18,951 nt of DNA, from NCBI GenBank assembly GCA_946618265.1, contig CAMOLA010000039.1, positions 1-18,951 of the forward strand, written 5' to 3'. Origin of the DNA: an uncultured Eggerthellaceae bacterium (lineage in GTDB: Bacteria > Actinomycetota > Coriobacteriia > Coriobacteriales > Eggerthellaceae). Position 1 is the first letter of the stretch. Every line of letters starts with the position of its first letter. The position numbers and the translations under genes were made by a program. Under the pieces are notes generated by a model. That model had not been told where the DNA came from, did no database searches, and saw nothing but the letters and a program-made list of their open reading frames with translations. Positions 15,078 to 18,951 of this stretch are shown here, piece after piece.

Positions 15078-15342
15078 GCAAGCGGCGCCCCATCTCGCCA
15101 CCGCACGCCGGCCCGCCGCCAAGGACCCCCTCCCGAGGCCTCTGAGCGCCCCCGGAGATGCGCGCGCCTAAGAAGGCGGCAATGCAAGCAGGCGCAGAGG
15201 ACATCGCGTGGGAGAGCCAGACCGTCGCCTCCAATAGCCGCCTTCCATGAGCGCGCATCGGAGGGGGATTCAAGCGAGGGGCTTCGGGTGGGGGTCCTTG
15301 GCGGCGGGCCGGCGTGCGGTGGCGAGATGGGGCGCCGCTTGC
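15078..15342. repeat. Long inverted-repeat element with perfect 53-base ends
   Basis: Bases 15078-15130 and 15290-15342 are exact reverse complements over 53 bases. Inside them the arms continue with imperfect complementarity (for example CCCGAGGCC against CCCGAAGCC) to GAAGGCGGC (15172-15180) and GCCGCCTTC (15237-15245), leaving a loop of about 56 bases. The whole is a 265-bp potential cruciform or RNA hairpin, very GC-rich, with no frame for a transposase. No target-site duplication is evident in the flanks. A non-autonomous mobile element (MITE-like) or a structured regulatory RNA are the options. Confidence 0.9.
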
Positions 15343-15460
15343 GATACCGGTCTCCAGGGCGGGCTCAGCCGATCATTGCGCCTTCAGTCAACACATCATG
15401 CGGGCATTCATCTCCATCGAGCTGGTTTTCGGTCCGCATCGCCAGGCGCCTCGCCCCGTG

Positions 15461-15495
15461 TACGGACCGAAAGGGAGCCTCCCTTTCGGTCCGTA
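15461..15495. repeat. Dispersed palindrome, copy 2
   Basis: TACGGACCGAAAGGGA (15461-15476), loop GCC, and its exact complement (15480-15495), a perfect 16-bp stem. The inner arms are identical to the element at 1-30, where the loop is GTC. It lies in mid-intergenic sequence about 235 bp before PFOR, so a terminator role is not indicated here. Confidence 0.9.
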
Positions 15496-15502
15496 TGAAA
15501 GA

Positions 15503-15574
15503 GTTACCCTAGAGGCCTGTTTCAATCTTGCCGTTCGGAGTCGCATAGACGCCGTTGCCCAGTTGGCCGTTAGG
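15503..15574. repeat. Diverged relative of the sequence after the MFS palindrome
   Basis: GTTACCCTAGAGGCCTGTTTC (from 15503) matches GTTACCATGGAGACCTGTTTC (from 10965) at most positions. Further on, GCCGTTGCCCAGTTGGCC resembles GCGGTTGGACAATTGGCA (from 11001) after an insertion of about 12 bases. Both copies are intergenic and just after a palindrome. The likeness suggests a repeat family; it was aligned by eye. Confidence 0.4.
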
Positions 15575-15633
15575 ACAGCCCCGCTCGCCATGCGGAGCTG
15601 GGACGTCTTGGGAAAACGCTGGTACTATGTCGG

Positions 15634-15646
15634 AATGGTAACCATT
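15634..15646. promoter_or_regulatory. 13-bp palindrome in the PFOR leader
   Basis: AATGGT-A-ACCATT is a perfect palindrome 85 bases upstream of the PFOR start, flanked by GGTACT at 15621-15626 and 15650-15655. It resembles the ATGGTAACC core of the palindrome before the MFS gene. A regulator-binding site is possible. Confidence 0.3.
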
Positions 15647-15730
15647 AGTGGTACTTTACTGCCAGGCGCATTCCTGCTATCAATGACAGCAGTTTGAACC
15701 TTTGTGTGCAAGCTAGAAGGGAGAGGGTAT

Positions 15731-18700
15731 ATGGCACGTGAATTCAAGTCCATGGACGGCAACAACGCGGCGGCTCATGTTTCGTATGCGTTTACCGAGG
15801 TGGCGGGCATTTATCCCATCACTCCGTCGTCCCCGATGGCCGACTACGTCGATCAGTGGTCGGCGCAGGGCCGCAAGAACATCTTCGGCACCACGGTCAA
15901 GGTCGTCGAGATGGAATCGGAAGCCGGCGCGGCCGGCGCCGTGCATGGCTCGTTGGGCGCAGGCGCTTTGACCAGCACCTACACGGCCAGCCAGGGTCTG
16001 CTGCTCATGATTCCCAACATGTACAAGATCGCCGCCGAGCAGCTGCCGAGCGTCTTCCATGTTTCGGCTCGTACCGTTGCGAGCCACGCGCTCAACATTT
16101 TCGGCGACCATTCCGACGTCATGGCTTGCCGTCAGACCGGTTTCGCGATGCTTGCCGAGGGCAACGTGCAGGAGGTCATGGACCTTTCGGCCGTGGCGCA
16201 CCTGGCTGCCATCAAGGGCAAGGTGCCCTTCCTGAACTTCTTCGACGGTTTCCGCACCTCGCATGAGATCCAGAAGATTGCCGTGTGGGACTACGACGAC
16301 CTTGCCGAGATGTGCGACATGGAGGCCGTGAAGGAGTTCCGCGAGCATGCGCTGAACCCGAACCACCCGTCCATGCGCGGTAGCCACGAAAACGGCGACA
16401 TCTTCTTCCAGCATCGCGAGGCCTGCAACTCTCATTACGATGCGTTGCCCGCGGTCGTCGAGGAGTACATGGATGCCGTCAACGCCAAGCTCGGCACCGA
16501 CTACAAGCTGTTCAACTACTACGGCGCTCCCGACGCCGACCGCGTCATCGTGGCCATGGGCTCGTTCTGCGACGTCATCGAGGAAGTCGTCGACTACCTG
16601 AACGCCAACGGCCAGAAGGTGGGCTTGGTGAAGGTGCGCCTGTACCGTCCGTTCGTCTCGTCGAAGTTCGTCGAGGCGCTGCCCGCCACCTGCAAGAAGA
16701 TCGCCGTCATGGACCGCACCAAGGAGCCGGGCGCCGAGGGCGAGCCGCTGTTCCTCGATGTCATCAACGCGCTGGTCAAGGAAGGCAAGATCGGTGACCT
16801 CACCGTCGTGGGCGGCCGTTACGGCCTGGGTTCCAAGGACACGCCCCCGGCTTCCGCCTTCGCTATTTACGAAGAGCTCGCCAAGGACGAGCCGCGCCGC
16901 GAATTCACGGTGGGCATCGTCGACGACGTGACCAACCTCTCGCTTCCCGAGGATCCCAACTGCCCCAACACGGCTGCCGAAGGCACTATCGAGTGCAAGT
17001 TCTGGGGCCTTGGCGGCGACGGCACGGTCGGCGCGAACAAGAACTCCATCAAGATCATCGGCGACCATACCGACAAGTACGTGCAGGCCTACTTCCAGTA
17101 CGACTCCAAGAAGACCGGCGGCGTGACGATTTCGCATCTGCGCTTCGGCGACAGCCCCATCCGCGCGCCGTACTACGTTAACAAGGCCAACTTCGTGGCA
17201 TGCCACAACCCGTCCTACGTCACCAAGGGCTTCCGCATGGTGCAGGACGTCAAGCCCGGCGGCACGTTCATGATCAACTGCCAGTGGGACCTTGCCGAGC
17301 TCGAGCATCATCTGAACGCCGAGGCCAAGCGCTACATCGCGGCCAACGACATTCAGCTGTACCTGATCAACGCCATCGATTTGGCCGTCCAGGTGGGCAT
17401 GGGCAAGCGCACCAACACCATCCTGCAATCCGCCTTCTTCACGCTGTCGGGCGTGCTGCCCCAGGAAGAGGCGATCGGCTACATGAAGGACGCCGCAACC
17501 AAGTCCTACATGAAGAAGGGCCAGGAAATCGTCGATGCCAACCACAGGGCCATCGACGCCGGCGCCACGGCGTTCGTCAAGGTCGACGTTCCCGCTTCGT
17601 GGGCCGACGCCGTTGACGAAGAGGCTGCTCCCGCCCCCGCGGGTCGCGAGGCGCTCGTGAAGCAGGTCGTCAACATCATGGAGCCGGTTGGCCGCATGGA
17701 CGGTGATCGCCTGCCCGTCTCGGCATTCATGGATTACGTCGACGGTCAGTGGGAAAACGGCGCTTCCGCGTTCGAGAAGCGCGGCGTGGCCGTGCTCGTG
17801 CCCGAGTGGAACGCCGACGAGTGCATCCAGTGCAACCAGTGCGCCTTCGTCTGCCCGCATGCGACGATCCGCCCGTTTGCGCTCACCGAGGAAGAAGCCG
17901 CTGAGGCGCCTGCGCAGACCAAGCTCATCGAGGGCAAGGGCAAGGCCAAGGGGCTGAAGTACACGATGGCCATCTCGCCGCTCGACTGCATGGGCTGCGG
18001 CGTGTGCATCGGCCAGTGCGCCAAGAAGGCGCTGACCATGGTGCCGGCCGAAAGCCAGCTCGAGCAGCAGCCCGTGTTCGACTACTGCGTGAGCGAAGTC
18101 GCGGCCAAGCCCGAGCTCGCTGGCGCGACGGTCAAGGACAGCCAGTTCTTGCAGCCTTACCTGGAGTTCAGCGGTTCGTGCGCCGGTTGCGCCGAGACGT
18201 CGTATGCGCGCTTGGTCACCCAGCTGTTCGGCGACCGCATGTACGTCTCCAACGCCACGGGCTGCTCGTCGATTTGGGGCAACCCGGCTGCCACGTCGCC
18301 CTATACCACCAACAAGGCCGGTCAGGGCCCCGCGTGGAACAACTCGCTGTTCGAGGACAACGCCGAGCATGGCCTGGGTATGCTGCTCGGTCACGAGGCC
18401 GTGCGCGGCAAGGTGCTCACCGACACGCTCGAGCTCATCGCGTCCGATGCGCCTGCCGAGGTCGTCGAGGCAGCTGCCGACTGGGTCACCGCGCGTAACG
18501 ACGCCGAAGCGGGCAAGGTCGCTGCTGATAAGTTTGTCGCCGCACTCGAAAAGCTCGAAGGCAACGAGCTTGCTGCCGCCATTCTGGAGAACAAGGACTA
18601 TCTGACCAAGAAGAGCGTCTGGATCTTCGGCGGCGACGGTTGGGCCTACGATATCGGTTACGGCGGATTGGACCACGTGCTGGCTTCCGGTGAAGACGTC

Positions 18701-18951
18701 AACGTGTTCGTGTTCGACACCGAGGTCTACTCCAATACCGGCGGCCAGGCGTCGAAGGCTTCCAACATCGGCCAGGTCGCGCAGTTCGCTGCCGCCGGCA
18801 AGGAGATCAAGAAGAAGTCGCTTGCCGAAATCGCCATGGCGTACGGTTACGTCTACGTCGCGCAGGTCGCGATGGGCGCCAACCCCAACCAGACCGTCAA
18901 GGCCATCACCGAGGCCGAGGCGTATCCGGGCCCGTCGCTGATCATCGGCTA
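15731..18951 (+). CDS. nifJ: Pyruvate:ferredoxin oxidoreductase (5' part; runs off the window)
   Basis: The first 1073 codons of the large single-chain enzyme, usually about 1180 residues, which oxidises pyruvate and CoA to acetyl-CoA and CO2 and reduces ferredoxin in anaerobes. No stop is reached before the window ends. In order are the pyruvate/thiamine-binding N-terminal domain (YPITPSSPMADY, about 28-40), the CoA/transketolase C-terminal-like region, and the EKR-type linker. Two ferredoxin [4Fe-4S] motifs follow, Cys698/701/704/708 and Cys753/756/759/763. Then comes the C-terminal thiamine-diphosphate domain, with CAGC near 820 and GGDGWAYDIGYGG from 967, ending just after VFDTEVYSNTGGQASK. 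The start is ATG 15731 with AAGGGAG seven bases upstream. Its product feeds the neighbouring Pta and AckA. Confidence 0.97.
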   Translation, partial: MAREFKSMDGNNAAAHVSYAFTEVAGIYPITPSSPMADYVDQWSAQGRKNIFGTTVKVVEMESEAGAAGAVHGSLGAGALTSTYTASQGLLLMIPNMYKIAAEQLPSVFHVSARTVASHALNIFGDHSDVMACRQTGFAMLAEGNVQEVMDLSAVAHLAAIKGKVPFLNFFDGFRTSHEIQKIAVWDYDDLAEMCDMEAVKEFREHALNPNHPSMRGSHENGDIFFQHREACNSHYDALPAVVEEYMDAVNAKLGTDYKLFNYYGAPDADRVIVAMGSFCDVIEEVVDYLNANGQKVGLVKVRLYRPFVSSKFVEALPATCKKIAVMDRTKEPGAEGEPLFLDVINALVKEGKIGDLTVVGGRYGLGSKDTPPASAFAIYEELAKDEPRREFTVGIVDDVTNLSLPEDPNCPNTAAEGTIECKFWGLGGDGTVGANKNSIKIIGDHTDKYVQAYFQYDSKKTGGVTISHLRFGDSPIRAPYYVNKANFVACHNPSYVTKGFRMVQDVKPGGTFMINCQWDLAELEHHLNAEAKRYIAANDIQLYLINAIDLAVQVGMGKRTNTILQSAFFTLSGVLPQEEAIGYMKDAATKSYMKKGQEIVDANHRAIDAGATAFVKVDVPASWADAVDEEAAPAPAGREALVKQVVNIMEPVGRMDGDRLPVSAFMDYVDGQWENGASAFEKRGVAVLVPEWNADECIQCNQCAFVCPHATIRPFALTEEEAAEAPAQTKLIEGKGKAKGLKYTMAISPLDCMGCGVCIGQCAKKALTMVPAESQLEQQPVFDYCVSEVAAKPELAGATVKDSQFLQPYLEFSGSCAGCAETSYARLVTQLFGDRMYVSNATGCSSIWGNPAATSPYTTNKAGQGPAWNNSLFEDNAEHGLGMLLGHEAVRGKVLTDTLELIASDAPAEVVEAAADWVTARNDAEAGKVAADKFVAALEKLEGNELAAAILENKDYLTKKSVWIFGGDGWAYDIGYGGLDHVLASGEDVNVFVFDTEVYSNTGGQASKASNIGQVAQFAAAGKEIKKKSLAEIAMAYGYVYVAQVAMGANPNQTVKAITEAEAYPGPSLIIG

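Larger units (their letters stand above)
14994..15730. other. 737-bp non-coding region upstream of ackA and PFOR
   Basis: No protein-coding gene is supported. Short frames on both strands between 15019 and 15512 translate alike because they lie in an inverted repeat. From left to right the region holds the ackA leader, a 265-bp inverted-repeat element (15078-15342), about 115 bp without visible structure, a palindrome shared with 1-30 (15461-15495), a stretch resembling the sequence after the MFS palindrome (15503-15574), and the PFOR leader with a 13-bp palindrome. It must contain both divergent promoters. Confidence 0.8.

Noticed and set aside
15019..15512. Several 70-85-residue frames, some giving similar glycine-rich peptides on both strands
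   Set aside because: The likeness is explained by the inverted repeat at 15078-15342. None has a good ribosome-binding site or domain.
15571..15697. Possible small membrane peptide ending before PFOR (…GTLLPGAFLLSMTAV)
   Set aside because: It lies in a frame opened by a start inside unrelated intergenic sequence, has no ribosome-binding site and overlaps the likely PFOR promoter region.
15713..18676. A 987-codon open frame on the minus strand opposite PFOR
   Set aside because: It lies wholly antisense to the well-supported oxidoreductase, and its translation is rich in Val, Ala, Arg, His and Asp with no recognisable domain. It is a side-effect of GC-rich codon use.

Overview
The window looks like chromosome from a high-GC, anaerobic, fermentative actinobacterium, most likely an Eggerthellaceae relative (Coriobacteriia). 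Evidence is the GC-rich codon use, the Shine-Dalgarno starts, the acetate-fermentation genes (PFOR, Pta, AckA), the LytS-type kinase paired with a SARP-like response regulator, and the many perfect palindromic repeats between genes. The genus cannot be fixed without a database search.

Layout. Positions 1-1802 (minus strand) hold a small CxxC protein and a sodium:neurotransmitter-type symporter. Positions 2018-7859 (plus strand) form a tight operon: an ECF-like sigma factor, a short HlyD/NHLM-type adaptor with one membrane segment, an ABC transporter with an N-terminal C39 peptidase, a second ABC transporter without it, and a STAS protein (anti-sigma antagonist type). This is the NHLM/NHLP peptide-export architecture. 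No precursor-modifying enzyme (lanthipeptide synthetase, YcaO, radical SAM) is visible.

Positions 7968-12410 hold two minus-strand genes for small leader-bearing peptides, alternating with plus-strand regulatory genes: peptide 1 (ELELLAAAG motif), sensor histidine kinase, peptide 2 (a double-glycine leader fused to one complete LysM domain), response regulator, MFS exporter. Each peptide gene is divergent from a two-component gene. Near-identical palindromes bound this 4.2-kb block at 8271-8303 and 12408-12436.

Positions 12632-18951 carry pta and ackA, convergent on a strong shared terminator, a 737-bp non-coding stretch with a large inverted repeat, and the 5' part of pyruvate:ferredoxin oxidoreductase. 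Together these convert pyruvate to acetyl-CoA, acetyl phosphate, then acetate plus ATP.

Main proposal (inference): the C39-peptidase ABC system exports small unmodified peptides, including a 47-residue free LysM domain, under control of a dedicated sigma factor/STAS circuit and an adjacent two-component system. A secreted, leader-cleaved LysM mini-protein could be a cell-wall-binding effector, a bacteriocin or a signal. It is the least explained part of the window.
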